Assembly: GCF_007855645.1 (NCBI RefSeq)
Contig: NZ_CP042265.1
Location: 1-64,000 of the forward strand
Source of the DNA: Qingshengfaniella alkalisoli
Lineage (GTDB): Bacteria > Pseudomonadota > Alphaproteobacteria > Rhodobacterales > Rhodobacteraceae
Reading direction: 5' to 3'
Length of the DNA: 64,000 nucleotides
Within the stretch, counting starts at the first letter, position 1, and every line of letters starts with the position of its first letter. Below the pieces are notes generated by a model that did not search any database, was not told the DNA's origin, and worked only from the letters and a program-made list of their open reading frames with translations. A program made the translations under genes and the position numbers. Shown piece after piece: positions 6,786 through 17,969 of this stretch.

Positions 6786-9044
6786 ATGACCTATTCCTAT
6801 CGTTCCCGGGTGGCGGGAACGCAACTGGTGGCACTGCTGCTTGCGGGCGCGACGCCGGCGATTTCTCAAGACACAACCGACGATGTGCTGGTGCTGGATC
6901 CGATTACCGTGGAATCGGCCGCGGAGGAGCTGAAACAGGCCCCCGGAGCGTCCACGATTTCCAGCGACGATATCATCGAGCAACCGGTGTCGAATGATGT
7001 GTCCGAGATCGTGCGGAAAATGCCCGGTGTGAATCTGACGGGGAACACGACCACGGGGCAGCGCGGCAACAACCGTCAGATCGACATTCGGGGCATGGGG
7101 CCGGAAAACACGCTGATATTGATTGATGGTCGACCGGTCCTGTCACGCAATTCGGTCAAGATGGGCCGTTCGGGAGAACGTGATACGCGAGGCGATTCCA
7201 ACTGGGTGCCCGCCGAAGCGATCGACCGGATCGAGGTTCTTCGCGGGCCGGCAGCGGCGCGCTACGGGTCCGGTTCCGCGGGGGGCGTGGTGAACATAAT
7301 CACCAAGAAAACTGATCAACCTTACGCATCCGTGACGCTCTACGGCGAGATGCCAGAGCATGATGAGGAGGGTGGTACGCGTCGCGCCAACGTCGTGTTC
7401 GGCGGGCCGTTGGGTGAGCTGTGGACCTATCGCACGATCCTGAACTACGCCAAAACCGACGGGGACGACCCCGACATCAACGCGGATGCGACACCCGAGG
7501 GCGAAAGCGTGGCGGCGGGTCGCGAAGGTGTGGAGAACAAGGATTTCAGCCAACTGTTCGAATTCCATCCCGATGACGAGAACACCTGGGGGATCGAGCT
7601 TTCCTATAGCCGCCAGGGCAACGAGTATGCGGGCGATACGCAGTTCCGTGAAGTTCTGGAAGATCTCGAACTTTCGGACGAGGACGGAAATGTCGTCGGG
7701 ACAGAGAGCCTGATCGGCGAAGAAACCAACATCATGCGCCGTGGCGTTCTGGCGCTGACGCATCGGGGGGAATATGCCTTCGGCGATTCCAACAGCTACC
7801 TGCAATGGGAGCACACCGAGAACGAGCGCCTGATGGAAGGGCTTGCCGGCGGTGGTGAGGGTGTCATCAATTCACCGGAATACGGCACGATCACGCTGGA
7901 TACGGTCAGCGCGAAGACCGAATGGAACGTCTATTCCGATCTGGGCGGGGTAAACCAGACCTTCACCTTCGGGGCCGACTATCGCGGCGAGTGGATGGAT
8001 GATGACATTTCCAACCAGATGGGCCTTGTTGTTGACGTGCCGGGTTCGGAGACAGACCCCGCAGATCGCGATTCCGAGACGAACGCGCAGCTTGTCGGGC
8101 TGTATATCGAAGACAACATTCTTCTGACCGACGAGATCACCTTGACGCCGGGACTTCGCGCGGACTGGCATTCGGAAGCCGGGTTCAACCTGTCACCGAG
8201 CCTGAATGCCGCCTGGCAGGTCTCGCCGGAATTTTCGGTCAAGGCCGGTGTCAGCCGCGCGTTCAAGGCGCCGAACCTGTATCAGCTGAATCCCGATTAC
8301 GTGTATTACACGCGCGGCAATGGTTGTCCGGTCGACTATCCGAACCTTGGCGCCGGATGTCACATCCTGGGTAATCCCGATCTGGATCCGGAAACGTCAT
8401 GGAACAAGGAAATCGGTGTCAACTATAACAACGCCGGCGGCTGGAACGCTGGTCTGACCTATTTCCACAACGACTATCAGAACCGCATCGCGGCGTCTCT
8501 GGAGCCTGCTGCGACGGTGTTTGCCGGCTATGACGAAAACGGCGATCCTGAATACACGCAGGTCTTCCGCTGGGAAAACACGAAAGAGGCCGTGATCGAA
8601 GGGATCGAGGCCAATCTTCGCGTGCCGCTTCTGGACAGTCTGACGTGGTCCACCAACGCGACCATGATGCTGAATTCCGAGGACAAGGAAACAGGTCAGC
8701 CACTGTCGCTCGTGCCCGATTACACGATCAACACGCAGCTTGACTGGTCTGTCACCGACAGCCTTGATTTGCTGGTGAGCGCGACGCATTACGGCGAGAC
8801 GCCCAGCCCCGAGAAGAGCGTGACCAGCGGAGCGGTGATCGAGAACCCGGAGTCGCGCGATCCCTACACGCTGGTTGATCTGGGTGCCGTGTGGCAGGTC
8901 AACGATGTGTGGCGCGTCAATGCCGGTGTGAAGAACGTGTTCGACGAACGCGTCTTCCGCGAAGGCACGTCCAACAACGCCGGGGCCAACACCTATAACG
9001 AGCCGGGCCGCACCTTTACCCTTGGCCTGAATGCCACGTTCTAA
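6786..9044 (+). CDS. TonB-dependent siderophore receptor, FepA/PfeA-like
   Basis: Outer-membrane receptor for a ferric siderophore, most like the enterobactin receptors FepA and PfeA. The chosen start gives a signal peptide (SRVAGTQLVALLLAGATPAIS) ahead of a TonB-box-like DDVLVLDPITV. The plug domain carries RQIDIRGMGPENTLILIDG and ERDTRGDSNWVPAEAIDRIE followed by VLRGPAAARYGSGSAGG, the hallmark FepA run. A large 22-strand-type barrel follows, ending in a C-terminal phenylalanine. A cysteine pair in the segment GNGCPVDYPNLGAGCHILGN matches the FepA loop layout. The longer ORF start at 6672 adds 38 residues that do not resemble a signal peptide. The energising and periplasmic uptake genes are not nearby, apart from a ferric-iron ABC system at 42.8 kb. 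Confidence 0.92.
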   Translation: MTYSYRSRVAGTQLVALLLAGATPAISQDTTDDVLVLDPITVESAAEELKQAPGASTISSDDIIEQPVSNDVSEIVRKMPGVNLTGNTTTGQRGNNRQIDIRGMGPENTLILIDGRPVLSRNSVKMGRSGERDTRGDSNWVPAEAIDRIEVLRGPAAARYGSGSAGGVVNIITKKTDQPYASVTLYGEMPEHDEEGGTRRANVVFGGPLGELWTYRTILNYAKTDGDDPDINADATPEGESVAAGREGVENKDFSQLFEFHPDDENTWGIELSYSRQGNEYAGDTQFREVLEDLELSDEDGNVVGTESLIGEETNIMRRGVLALTHRGEYAFGDSNSYLQWEHTENERLMEGLAGGGEGVINSPEYGTITLDTVSAKTEWNVYSDLGGVNQTFTFGADYRGEWMDDDISNQMGLVVDVPGSETDPADRDSETNAQLVGLYIEDNILLTDEITLTPGLRADWHSEAGFNLSPSLNAAWQVSPEFSVKAGVSRAFKAPNLYQLNPDYVYYTRGNGCPVDYPNLGAGCHILGNPDLDPETSWNKEIGVNYNNAGGWNAGLTYFHNDYQNRIAASLEPAATVFAGYDENGDPEYTQVFRWENTKEAVIEGIEANLRVPLLDSLTWSTNATMMLNSEDKETGQPLSLVPDYTINTQLDWSVTDSLDLLVSATHYGETPSPEKSVTSGAVIENPESRDPYTLVDLGAVWQVNDVWRVNAGVKNVFDERVFREGTSNNAGANTYNEPGRTFTLGLNATF

Positions 9045-9052
9045 GATTGATG

Positions 9053-9075
9053 CGGGCGTCTTCGGGCGCCCGTTT
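9053..9075 (+). terminator. Hairpin terminator after the siderophore receptor
   Basis: CGGGCG at 9053-9058 pairs with CGCCCG at 9067-9072, followed by TTT. It lies nine bases after the receptor stop codon. The T-run is short, so this is a modest intrinsic terminator. Confidence 0.5.
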
Positions 9076-9260
9076 CGTGCTTGACTCGGGGCGGGTGATC
9101 GCCGATACGGCGGCCCCATTCCACGAGATACGGGAATTGTTGATGTTGGAGATTGTTCAGAACACTTGATCGCCGCTGCCTGAGAGGGGTGATCGAACGC
9201 AGTGCGTGGCGGATGACCGCTGACGCCTGCCTAGACGTGTTTTACGAACAGGCTACATCA

Positions 9261-9521
9261 ATGAATATTTCCAAAGCCGAACAGCGCGTGTTGCACGTGC
9301 TGGCGCAGGGTGGTCGTATCCGCTATGAACGCGGGCCGAACGGTCGGCTTACCCATGTCGAATGTATCACCTTTGACGGGTCGTTCCTCGTGGATTGCAC
9401 GCTGGAGGTCGTCGCGAAGCTGCGGCGCAAGCGTTTGATCGAATCCCGCAATTCAAGCCCATACCGGATTTCGGCCATCGGCCGTCGTTCTGTTCGGGCA
9501 CAAATGGACAACCGGGTTTGA
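9261..9521 (+). CDS. YjhX family (UPF0386) protein
   Basis: Small basic protein of the YjhX/UPF0386 family, 86 residues. The family start MNISKAEQRVLHVLAQGGRI is complete, which is why I place the start at 9261 rather than at the longer ORF start 9153. The rest (VECITFDGSFLVDCTLEVV, KLRRKRLIESRNSSPYRIS) matches the family throughout and looks like a winged-helix DNA-binding fold. Escherichia coli YjhX has been listed as a possible toxin partnered with the acetyltransferase YjhQ; no such partner is adjacent here. Function is therefore open. A strong hairpin follows the stop. Confidence 0.85.
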   Translation: MNISKAEQRVLHVLAQGGRIRYERGPNGRLTHVECITFDGSFLVDCTLEVVAKLRRKRLIESRNSSPYRISAIGRRSVRAQMDNRV

Positions 9522-9528
9522 GGATCGT

Positions 9529-9557
9529 GTCAGGTCGGACGTATTGTCCGGCCTGAC
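9529..9557. terminator. Long hairpin after the yjhX-family gene
   Basis: GTCAGGTCGGAC at 9529-9540 and GTCCGGCCTGAC at 9546-9557 form a 12-base stem with one non-Watson-Crick position and a five-base loop, eight bases after the stop. There is no T-run, so it may be an mRNA-stabilising structure or a weak terminator. Confidence 0.45.
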
Positions 9558-9896
9558 CGAACGTTACGTTGTCTGGTGCGTCGGATGTGTGCCAGTTGAT
9601 CATGGTTGTGGAACTTGGCGATACCGTGGTGACGATTCCGATGGCTGCGCTCAAAGCAGGGGACATTGACGTCGAAAAGATTGTTCAGCGCGGCGAACAT
9701 GAAAAGGTGCTGCCGGACCTCATGGCACGAAACAGGTATGAGTTTCCGGTCATGGGGCCTGGCCCCGATCGCCGCGCCGGTTGTGACCTTCCTGTGGGCA
9801 GTCGCCAGCACTGACCTGTGTAAGGGCGTCGGGACCGACTTGTACGTAATCTCGGCGAAGCAGGGAAGATGAGCGCTCCTGCAACCAAGGAATGGA
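9558..9896. other. Region without a convincing gene
   Basis: About 340 bases between the hairpin and the transglutaminase-like gene. Short ORFs exist on both strands (for example 81 codons from 9569) but none has recognisable family features, a good ribosome site or a coherent composition. It may be a decayed gene or a regulatory region. Confidence 0.4.
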
Positions 9897-10634
9897 ATGG
9901 CGATGGCCGAACCCAATGTTCTCAACCCGCACCCGCCCGAGTTCGAGCGATTTCTCTATGCGTCGGTCGGTGAAGACCGGGGCGGCTTCGGCAACTGGTG
10001 TACGCGCCTTCTGGCTCCGGCGGGCGATTTCTGCCTTTCGACAGATGGCATCTTCCGCGACACGGGCCGGCCTGATCCCATCTTTCCTGGTGCGCAGCAG
10101 CACGCGGTCCAGGATCTGCCATCCGATACGCTCATGTTCCTGCAGGGGAGCCGGTATTGCGATACCGATCTTCTTTCGGAGGAAGCCTGGCGTCTTTTCG
10201 AGACCACTGAACCCGGATGGTCGCGCGTTCAGGCGATCTGCGATTTCGTACACGGGCATGTCCGCTTCGATTACACGCAGGCGAAAGCGACGCGCACCGC
10301 ATCGCAGACAATGGCTGAGCGACAGGGTGTCTGCCGCGATTTTGCCCATCTCGCTATCGCCTTGTGTCGCTGCATGAATATTCCGGCACGTTACTGCACC
10401 GGATATCTGAGCGATATCGGTGAACCGCTGCCTCATCCGCCGGGGGACTTCGCCGCGTGGATGGAAGTCTTTCTCGCTGGTGAATGGCACATGTTCGACC
10501 CGCGGAACAACAAGCCGAGGTTCGCGAGAATTCTGATCGCGCGCGGCCGCGATGCCGCCGATGTGCCTTTGACACTGACATTCGGTAAAAATACGTTAAC
10601 GGAATTCAAGGTCTGGGCGGATGAATTGATCTGA
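9897..10634 (+). CDS. Transglutaminase-like cysteine peptidase-fold protein
   Basis: Member of the bacterial transglutaminase-like family, 245 residues, cytoplasmic (no signal peptide). The nucleophile region QGVCRDFAHLAIALCR (about 142-157) matches the family, with the acidic residue in MFDPRNNKPRF. The usual catalytic histidine before W-E-V appears as alanine (DFAAWMEVFL), a substitution I also recall in the subfamily ending in ARGRDAxDVxLTxTFG to which this belongs. Such members may be peptidases or non-catalytic. The ATG at 9897 is preceded by AAGGA; an ATG two codons later is equally possible. There is no clear operon partner. The substrate is unknown. Confidence 0.8.
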   Translation: MAMAEPNVLNPHPPEFERFLYASVGEDRGGFGNWCTRLLAPAGDFCLSTDGIFRDTGRPDPIFPGAQQHAVQDLPSDTLMFLQGSRYCDTDLLSEEAWRLFETTEPGWSRVQAICDFVHGHVRFDYTQAKATRTASQTMAERQGVCRDFAHLAIALCRCMNIPARYCTGYLSDIGEPLPHPPGDFAAWMEVFLAGEWHMFDPRNNKPRFARILIARGRDAADVPLTLTFGKNTLTEFKVWADELI

Positions 10635-10770
10635 ATGATGATGGCTTCCTTTTCGATACACAATCGTAAATCGCATCGCCGATCCCCACCCATATACACA
10701 ATACCGAGGCCAAACATCCCGATCCGTCATGGATGAGGATTTGGCGCCGGCCAATCAAAGGATTGATGGC

Positions 10771-10908
10771 ATGTCCTTCAAGGACCTGACCGCCCGGGCC
10801 GCAGCCGCTATGAAGCCGAAGCCTGCGAAAACCGCGAAGACCCCCGCCGAGGAGAAAGAGTCCAAGGCTGCCGGTAAGGACGCGCCTGCGAAATCCAAGA
10901 CATCTTGA
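10771..10908 (+). CDS. Small lysine/alanine-rich protein
   Basis: A 45-residue open frame, MSFKDLTARAAAAMKPKPAK followed by a lysine-, alanine- and glutamate-rich tail. AAGGA lies eight bases before the ATG, which favours 10771 over an upstream in-frame ATG at 10729. Composition resembles small basic stress or nucleoid-associated peptides, but I do not recognise a family. It heads a run of three short genes on the same strand (10771-11729). Confidence 0.5.
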   Translation: MSFKDLTARAAAAMKPKPAKTAKTPAEEKESKAAGKDAPAKSKTS

Positions 10909-10986
10909 GAGGTGCACCAGGCCACACGCCCTTTTTACAAAGGAGTGTGCGGACCACCCGCGGCAACAAGGGAGAGGATCACGACA

Positions 10987-11520
10987 ATGGAAAATCTGAC
11001 GAGCAAGACCGTTGCGGTTTTTTCCCGGCCGTTCAGCGTTCCCGGCTTTGCCGAGACGCTCCCGGCGGGAGAGTACGAGATCGAAACGGAATTGGTTTCA
11101 CCCCCCGATCAACGGGGCCTGAGGGCCTGGAAAGCCTCCGTCCTGGTGAAGCTTCATCCCCGGACATCGCATCCTGGACTGGCGAGGACGCTGACCGTTT
11201 CCCTTACTGACCTTGAGCACGCACAGGCAAGGGACAAGTTGACGGGCAGGGCGTTGTCCGATTTCTTCCTTGAGGGAATGCTGGCTGATCCGATGGTGCG
11301 TCTCGTCATGAAGGCCGACGGCGTATCCGAGGCGCATTTACGACATCTCTACTCCGGGCGCGGGACGCCTGATCCCGATCTGAATGTGCCAGCGTCTAAG
11401 ACGACCACGCAAAGGACGCAGGACGATGCGTCAATCCGGGCCGCGGAAAACGAAGGCATGCCCACAAGACCGGAATCATCGCCGCCTTCGCACAACCGCC
11501 ATGCATGGGGACAGATTTGA
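10987..11520 (+). CDS. Hypothetical protein
   Basis: A 177-residue protein I cannot assign. The first ~130 residues look folded (AVFSRPFSVPGFAETLPAGE; SDFFLEGMLADPMVRLVM), while the last ~45 are polar and low in structure, with many threonine, proline and serine residues. No signal peptide or membrane segment is seen. The start at 10987 follows GGGAGAGGATC with reasonable spacing. The stop overlaps the next start (ATGA), so this and the zinc-ribbon gene are probably translated together. Confidence 0.65.
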   Translation: MENLTSKTVAVFSRPFSVPGFAETLPAGEYEIETELVSPPDQRGLRAWKASVLVKLHPRTSHPGLARTLTVSLTDLEHAQARDKLTGRALSDFFLEGMLADPMVRLVMKADGVSEAHLRHLYSGRGTPDPDLNVPASKTTTQRTQDDASIRAAENEGMPTRPESSPPSHNRHAWGQI

Positions 11521-11729
11521 TGGCGAACAAGGCCATCGCCAAGGGCGCAACGCCAGGCATCGCGACCACAGGGGCCTTGGGCGACGTTCCGCGGGAACGC
11601 CAATGCCTGCGATGTGAAACCTTATTCTGGAGCGAGGGTTTCGGAGAGCGGATTTGTCAGCGCTGCAAGGGGTTGAGCAGCTGGAGAAACGCTGTGCCTG
11701 TCAGCCCGGGTTCATCGCGCCGACGCTGA
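11520..11729 (+). CDS. Small zinc-ribbon protein
   Basis: A 69-residue protein with two C-x2-C knuckles, RQCLRCETLF and RICQRCKGLS, separated by 13 residues, expected to hold one zinc ion. A basic tail follows. It starts on the stop codon of the preceding gene. Proteins of this size and pattern are common in alphaproteobacteria but their role is unknown. Nucleic-acid binding or protein-protein contact are possibilities only. Confidence 0.6.
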   Translation: MANKAIAKGATPGIATTGALGDVPRERQCLRCETLFWSEGFGERICQRCKGLSSWRNAVPVSPGSSRRR

Positions 11730-11900
11730 TCCGCATCGGTGCGCGTCCCGTTTTCCTCGAACCGTGCTGGGCCACGTTCTGGCCTGTGTCGACGTCATTT
11801 GCACCACAACCTATCGATACCATCACGCGGTCTTTCGGACCACGCAGGTTGATGCTGCGTCCACGAGAAACGCGGCAAGCTGCGAGAACAGCCGGTCGTC

Positions 11901-12662
11901 TTAGATTAGCCACGCTTTCAACGGCATCCATATCCCCATACCCAGCATCATCAGGCTTTCGGTCAGGGAAACGAAACCCAGTGGAACCGAGGAACCTTCG
12001 CCCACGCAGGCACATTTCAGTTCGCGCCGGTCGATATAGACCGCTTTGAAGATGCTGATCGCACCTGCTGCGCCGATAAGAATCGCAACGGGTGAGGCCA
12101 GCCAGACCAAGGCGCCCGCAGTCATCAGAATCCCTGCCAAAGCTTCGGCATAGGGGTAGATGTAGCCGTAGCGAACCCAGCGGCGGGCAAGCAGGTCGTA
12201 GTTCAGGAACATGGTGGAAAAGCTTTCCACGTCCCTAAGTTTCTGAACGGCCAGCATGGTCATCGACAGCGAGATGAACCACTCGACTGCGCGCAGCGAC
12301 AACAGCGCCCCATACTGGTGCCATGACAGGCCGAGAGCCAGCAGCGCCGCGACCGAGAAAATCGCGATCACGGGGCGGTAGCTTGTGCCGCTTTGCTCAC
12401 TGGGTGGCGGGTCGATGCCGAAGTATACGCGCAGATCGTCGTAACCACCGACGCGTTCGCCGTCGACGAATGTCTGAGGGGTGGTTTCCACCCCGTGCTT
12501 TGCCTTGAAGGCGTCGGTTTCTTCACGTGTAGTCAGGTGATGATCTTCGACATTGAAGCCCTGTCGTTCCAGTAAATCTTTCGATTTCAGGCCAAGCGGG
12601 CACAGATGGTCCGGCATCACCATGCGATAGAGTTGAGCGGTTCTAGGCATCGGGTCGGGCAT
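11901..12662 (-). CDS. Glutaredoxin-like domain fused to MauE/DoxX-type membrane domain
   Basis: A 253-residue fusion. Residues 8-80 look like a glutaredoxin fold: CPLGLKS at 21-27 in the active-site position and TPQTFVDGERVGGYDDL as the glutathione-binding stretch. The second active-site cysteine is replaced by glycine (CPLG), so it would act, if at all, by a monothiol mechanism. Residues ~95-253 contain about four membrane segments like MauE/DoxX redox proteins, with a CAC pair near 216. It is the last gene of the copA-cueR operon, which suggests a role in thiol or copper redox balance. Confidence 0.8.
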   Translation of the reverse strand: MPDPMPRTAQLYRMVMPDHLCPLGLKSKDLLERQGFNVEDHHLTTREETDAFKAKHGVETTPQTFVDGERVGGYDDLRVYFGIDPPPSEQSGTSYRPVIAIFSVAALLALGLSWHQYGALLSLRAVEWFISLSMTMLAVQKLRDVESFSTMFLNYDLLARRWVRYGYIYPYAEALAGILMTAGALVWLASPVAILIGAAGAISIFKAVYIDRRELKCACVGEGSSVPLGFVSLTESLMMLGMGIWMPLKAWLI

Positions 12663-12694
12663 GTTGGAAAACGTCTGTAGAGATGTGGAGTTCC

Positions 12695-13102
12695 TCAGGG
12701 ACGGCGCTTGTGACCAGGCCCCGCCCCGAGATCTTCCAGAATCGGGCAGTCTGGCCGGTTATCGCCCGCGCAGGCATGAACCAGGGTTGTCAGGGTCGCT
12801 CGCATGGATTGAAGCTGCGCGATCTTGTCTTCGATCTGGTCCAAATGGGCCTGCGCCACTTGTTTGACCGTGGCGCTTTCGCGACTGTCGTCCTCGTAAA
12901 GGGCCACGAGCGTGCGACAATCCTCGATCGTGAAACCCAGCGCGCGGGCGCGGGCGAGGAAGGTCAGTTTGTGCAGATCCTTTTCGCTGAAGGTGCGATA
13001 GCCATTGGCCGTGCGCATCGGCTTCACAAGGCCGATGTCTTCGTAGTAGCGAATGGTCTTGGCGGGCAGGCCTGAGCGTCGGGCGATATCACCGATATTC
13101 AT
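12695..13102 (-). CDS. cueR: Cu(I)-responsive MerR-family regulator CueR
   Basis: Copper-sensing activator. The N-terminal winged helix-turn-helix (MNIGDIARRSGLPAKTIRYY) and dimerisation helix are standard. The metal loop has cysteines 111 and 119 in CAGDNRPDC (C-x7-C), the CueR spacing for Cu(I), Ag(I) or Au(I). It is encoded nine bases after copA on the same strand, with AGGAG in the gap, and the copA promoter carries a matching MerR-type palindrome with a 19-base spacer (15645-15675). It therefore most likely activates its own operon. Confidence 0.93.
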   Translation of the reverse strand: MNIGDIARRSGLPAKTIRYYEDIGLVKPMRTANGYRTFSEKDLHKLTFLARARALGFTIEDCRTLVALYEDDSRESATVKQVAQAHLDQIEDKIAQLQSMRATLTTLVHACAGDNRPDCPILEDLGAGPGHKRRP

Positions 13103-13111
13103 GGTTGGCTC

Positions 13112-15613
<2,502 letters not shown>

Positions 15614-15644
15614 TTTGACCTCCGGAATCTGTTTCTCGCAACAT

Positions 15645-15675
15645 CAGATAAGGTTTCCAGTCACTGGAAGGTCAA
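15645..15675 (-). promoter_or_regulatory. CueR-type promoter of copA
   Basis: On the minus strand, TTGACC (15675-15670) is the -35 element and TATCTG (15650-15645) the -10, separated by 19 bases. The spacer holds the near-palindrome TTCCAGTGACTGGAA followed by ACCT. An overlong 19-base spacer carrying the operator is the hallmark of MerR-family activated promoters. Confidence 0.85.
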
Positions 15676-15707
15676 TACTTGCCAGTGACTTTTCTTGAAA
15701 AACTGTG

Positions 15708-17183
15708 TCAGCGGATCTCGCCCATGCAGAGATACTTAATCTCGACGAATTCTTCGATGCCGTATTTCGACCCTTCACGGCCAAGACCGGACTGTTTGAC
15801 GCCACCGAACGGAGCAAGCTCCGTGGAAATCAGACCGGTGTTGATACCGACCATGCCACTTTCCAGCGCTTCGGCCACGCGCCAGACCCGGTTCAGGTCG
15901 CGGCTGTAAAAATAGGCGGCGAGACCGAATTCGCTGTCATTGGCCAGGTTGATGACATCGGTTTCGTCTTCGAATCTGAACAGTGGCGCCACCGGGCCGA
16001 AGGTTTCCTCGCTGGAAAGATCCATTTCGGGAGTGACGCCGGTCAGGATGGTGGGCTCGAAGAACGTGCCTTCCATCCGTTTGCCGCCGGTCGCGATGGA
16101 TGCGCCCTTGGCCGTGGCGTCGGCGATGTGGCGCTCGACCTTTTCTACTGCGGCGTCATTGATCAGCGGGCCGGTAGTGATCCCGTCGCCGAAACCGTCG
16201 CCGACCGTCAAATCGGCCACCTTCTGCTTCAGCTTCTCGGCAAAGGCGTCATAGACGCCGGATTGAACATAGATCCGGTTGGCACAGACGCAGGTCTGGC
16301 CATTGTTGCGATACTTGGCAATCATGGCTCCGTCCACTGCGGCGTCGAGATCGGCGTCGTCGAAGACGATGAAGGGGGCGTTCCCGCCAAGTTCCAGCGA
16401 TAGTTTCTTGATGGTGTCAGCCGACTGGCTCATCAGGATGCGGCCTACGCGGGTCGAGCCGGTGAAGGTGATCTTGGCAACCTTCGGGTTGGCGCACAGC
16501 TCCTTGCCGATGGCGGCGCTGTCGGAGCTTGGGATCACGTTGAACACACCTTTGGGCACGCCAGCGCGTTCGGCGAGCACGGCCATCGCGAGCGCAGAGA
16601 GCGGCGTCAATTCGGCTGGCCGGGCAACGAACGTGCATCCGGCGGCAAGTGCGGGCGCGACCTTGCGTGCGATCATGGCATTAGGGAAGTTCCACGGCGT
16701 GATGGACCCCACGACGCCCACGGGCTGTTTCAGCACGACGATTCGCTTGTCGGGTTGGTGGCCGGGGATGACATCGCCATAGACTCGTTTGGCTTCTTCG
16801 CCGAACCATTCGATGAAGGATGCGCCGTAGAGGATCTCGCCGCGGGCCTCGGCGAAAGGTTTGCCCATCTCGGCGGTCAGAATTGTGGCAAGGTCATCCG
16901 CGTTTTCCACCATCAGGTCGAACCATTTGCGCAAGATGCCGGCACGCTCCTTGCCTGTTCTCGCGGCCCATTCCGGTTTGGCGGCATAGGCCGCGTCAAT
17001 GGCGGCAGAGGTATCGGCCACGGTCAGGTCACTCACATTGGCGATCAGTGCGCTGGTCGATGGGTTGTGGACGGGGAACGTGCTTTCTGCGTCGATCCAT
17101 TCACCGTTGACATAGGCCTTGCCGGTCAGCAGGGATGGGTCGTTCAGCTTGAGCTTTGCGGTGGGAGCTTCGTTGTCCATCAT
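15708..17183 (-). CDS. gabD: NAD(P)-dependent succinate-semialdehyde dehydrogenase
   Basis: Oxidises succinate semialdehyde to succinate, the last step of GABA use. It is an aldehyde dehydrogenase with SITPWNFPNAMI (cofactor region), FTGSTRVGR, the general base in LELGGNAPF (about 266) and the nucleophile in NNGQTCVCANRIY (about 299); the adjacent second cysteine is typical of GabD. Length, 491 residues, is as expected. The ATG at 17183 follows AAAGGA with good spacing; the longer frame to 17258 lacks one. No gabT is adjacent. Its C-terminal end lies close to the copA promoter. Confidence 0.9.
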   Translation of the reverse strand: MMDNEAPTAKLKLNDPSLLTGKAYVNGEWIDAESTFPVHNPSTSALIANVSDLTVADTSAAIDAAYAAKPEWAARTGKERAGILRKWFDLMVENADDLATILTAEMGKPFAEARGEILYGASFIEWFGEEAKRVYGDVIPGHQPDKRIVVLKQPVGVVGSITPWNFPNAMIARKVAPALAAGCTFVARPAELTPLSALAMAVLAERAGVPKGVFNVIPSSDSAAIGKELCANPKVAKITFTGSTRVGRILMSQSADTIKKLSLELGGNAPFIVFDDADLDAAVDGAMIAKYRNNGQTCVCANRIYVQSGVYDAFAEKLKQKVADLTVGDGFGDGITTGPLINDAAVEKVERHIADATAKGASIATGGKRMEGTFFEPTILTGVTPEMDLSSEETFGPVAPLFRFEDETDVINLANDSEFGLAAYFYSRDLNRVWRVAEALESGMVGINTGLISTELAPFGGVKQSGLGREGSKYGIEEFVEIKYLCMGEIR

Positions 17184-17281
17184 GGCGGTTGTCCTTTCAC
17201 CAAAGAGGGCGTGTACCAGGCGCCGATTGCGCGTCGGCGTCACCATAGGCGTGTCCAAACGGCCCTGCCAAGCGCTATCGT

Positions 17282-17941
17282 TTAGCGGTGGTTGATCTGC
17301 CCAAGCAGTGCTTCCACTTGCGGACCGATGGCGTTGATGGCGATTTTGACGCCGCCCTTATTGGGGTGAAGCCCGTCAGGTTGAAAAAGTTCCTGTTTGG
17401 GCCCGTCGGGGTTGCGCAGGGGAGCCAGGTAGTCCTCGACCAGAAGCGCGTCATGCGTTTCGGCCAACTCCGTCCACATTGCAGCAAAGGCCTGCTGGTA
17501 ATCGGGGCCGTAATTGGCAGGCGCAGGGACGCCCAGCAGTAGCACCGGCAGGTCACGGTTCCCAGCCGCGGCCAGGATCGCGTCAAGATTTCCGCGTGTG
17601 GTCGTCGGATCGATTCCCCTCAGTGCGTCATTGCCGCCAAGCAAGATGATCAAGGCGTCGGTCTCCGGTGTCAGAGTCCAGTCGAGCCGTGACAGCCCGC
17701 CCGCGCTGGTGTCGCCCGATACGCCTGCATTGGTCAGGGTGATGTCATGGCCGCGTTCTGCCAGCCAGACCTGCAACTGGGGTACGAAGCCATCTTCCTG
17801 TGGCAGCCCGTAGCCCTGGACGAGACTGTCGCCCAAGGCTGTCACCTGTAACGGTTCGGCGGTGATGGGGGTGGTAAGTAACAAGCCGGTCATAACTGCC
17901 GCTACGTGCTTGCGTGTCAGGCTCGATACCCCATATCCCAA
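17282..17941 (-). CDS. tesA: TesA-like SGNH arylesterase/lysophospholipase
   Basis: Periplasmic SGNH hydrolase. Block I ALGDSLVQGYGL holds the nucleophilic serine, block III is LGGNDALRG, and block V DGLHPNKGG holds the catalytic Asp-His pair. A signal peptide (RKHVAAVMTGLLLTTPITA) precedes the mature protein. The start is uncertain: a TTG at 17941 includes the full signal peptide, whereas the first good ATG (17893) would cut into it. The gene is divergent from ybbA with about 28 bases between, the conserved tesA/ybbA/ybbP arrangement of many proteobacteria. Confidence 0.87.
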   Translation of the reverse strand: MGYGVSSLTRKHVAAVMTGLLLTTPITAEPLQVTALGDSLVQGYGLPQEDGFVPQLQVWLAERGHDITLTNAGVSGDTSAGGLSRLDWTLTPETDALIILLGGNDALRGIDPTTTRGNLDAILAAAGNRDLPVLLLGVPAPANYGPDYQQAFAAMWTELAETHDALLVEDYLAPLRNPDGPKQELFQPDGLHPNKGGVKIAINAIGPQVEALLGQINHR

Positions 17942-17969
17942 TGATGCGCCGGCCGTCTGGAGACAGTGA

